NCBI GenBank assembly: GCA_049794535.1
Contig: JBARCX010000355.1
Location: 1-7,002, forward strand
Origin: JBARCX01 sp049794535
Lineage (GTDB): Bacteria; Pseudomonadota; Gammaproteobacteria; Xanthomonadales; Rhodanobacteraceae
Length of the DNA: 7,002 bases
Reading direction: 5' to 3'
Below, one piece after another: positions 6,999-7,002 of the stretch. Below the pieces are notes generated by a model. The model did not search any database, was not told the DNA's origin, and saw only the letters and a list, made by a program, of their open reading frames with translations. A program made the translations under genes and the position numbers. Every line of letters starts with the position of its first letter. Positions within the stretch are counted from its first letter, which is position 1.

Positions 6999-7002
6999 GG
7001 GA

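Noticed and set aside
1..7002. Mobile elements, CRISPR arrays, tRNA or rRNA genes
   Set aside because: No spaced direct repeats, transposase or integrase motifs, terminal inverted repeats, or tRNA/rRNA-like sequences were noticed on either strand.

Overview
The window looks like an ordinary chromosomal segment of a moderately GC-rich Gram-negative bacterium. The best guess is a gammaproteobacterium of the Xanthomonadales, Dyella/Rhodanobacter type. This rests on the ABC-2 permease/M1 peptidase fusion next to an ABC ATPase, a YggN-like (DUF2884) periplasmic protein, a close MscS relative and Shine-Dalgarno-led genes. The taxonomic call comes from remembered family distribution, not from a search.

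Layout: (1) The plus strand carries the end of an operon. Positions 1-102 hold the last codons of what looks like an ABC transporter ATP-binding protein, whose reading frame appears broken by one missing base near position 16. After 26 bases comes a very large gene (129-3713) that joins an ABC-2-type membrane permease to a periplasmic M1-family zinc peptidase domain. (2) A strong perfect hairpin (3728-3757) separates this operon from three minus-strand genes that converge on it. (3) These are a small-conductance mechanosensitive channel (mscS-like, 3765-4616), a secreted DUF2884/YggN-like protein (4753-5556) and an LtrA-family multi-membrane protein (5722-6942). A textbook intrinsic terminator at 4680-4714 ends the DUF2884 transcript, so mscS should have its own promoter. 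A 165-base spacer separates the DUF2884 gene from ltrA.

All four substantial genes encode envelope proteins. The ATPase and the permease-peptidase very probably form one machine: the ATPase energises a permease that carries both membrane halves on one chain, with the peptidase held on the periplasmic face. No common pathway links the three minus-strand genes; their separation by spacers and a terminator argues for independent units. No mobile element, CRISPR array, RNA gene or integration scar was seen. The item most worth follow-up is the permease-peptidase fusion, whose zinc site is complete but has unusual spacing and an altered exopeptidase motif.
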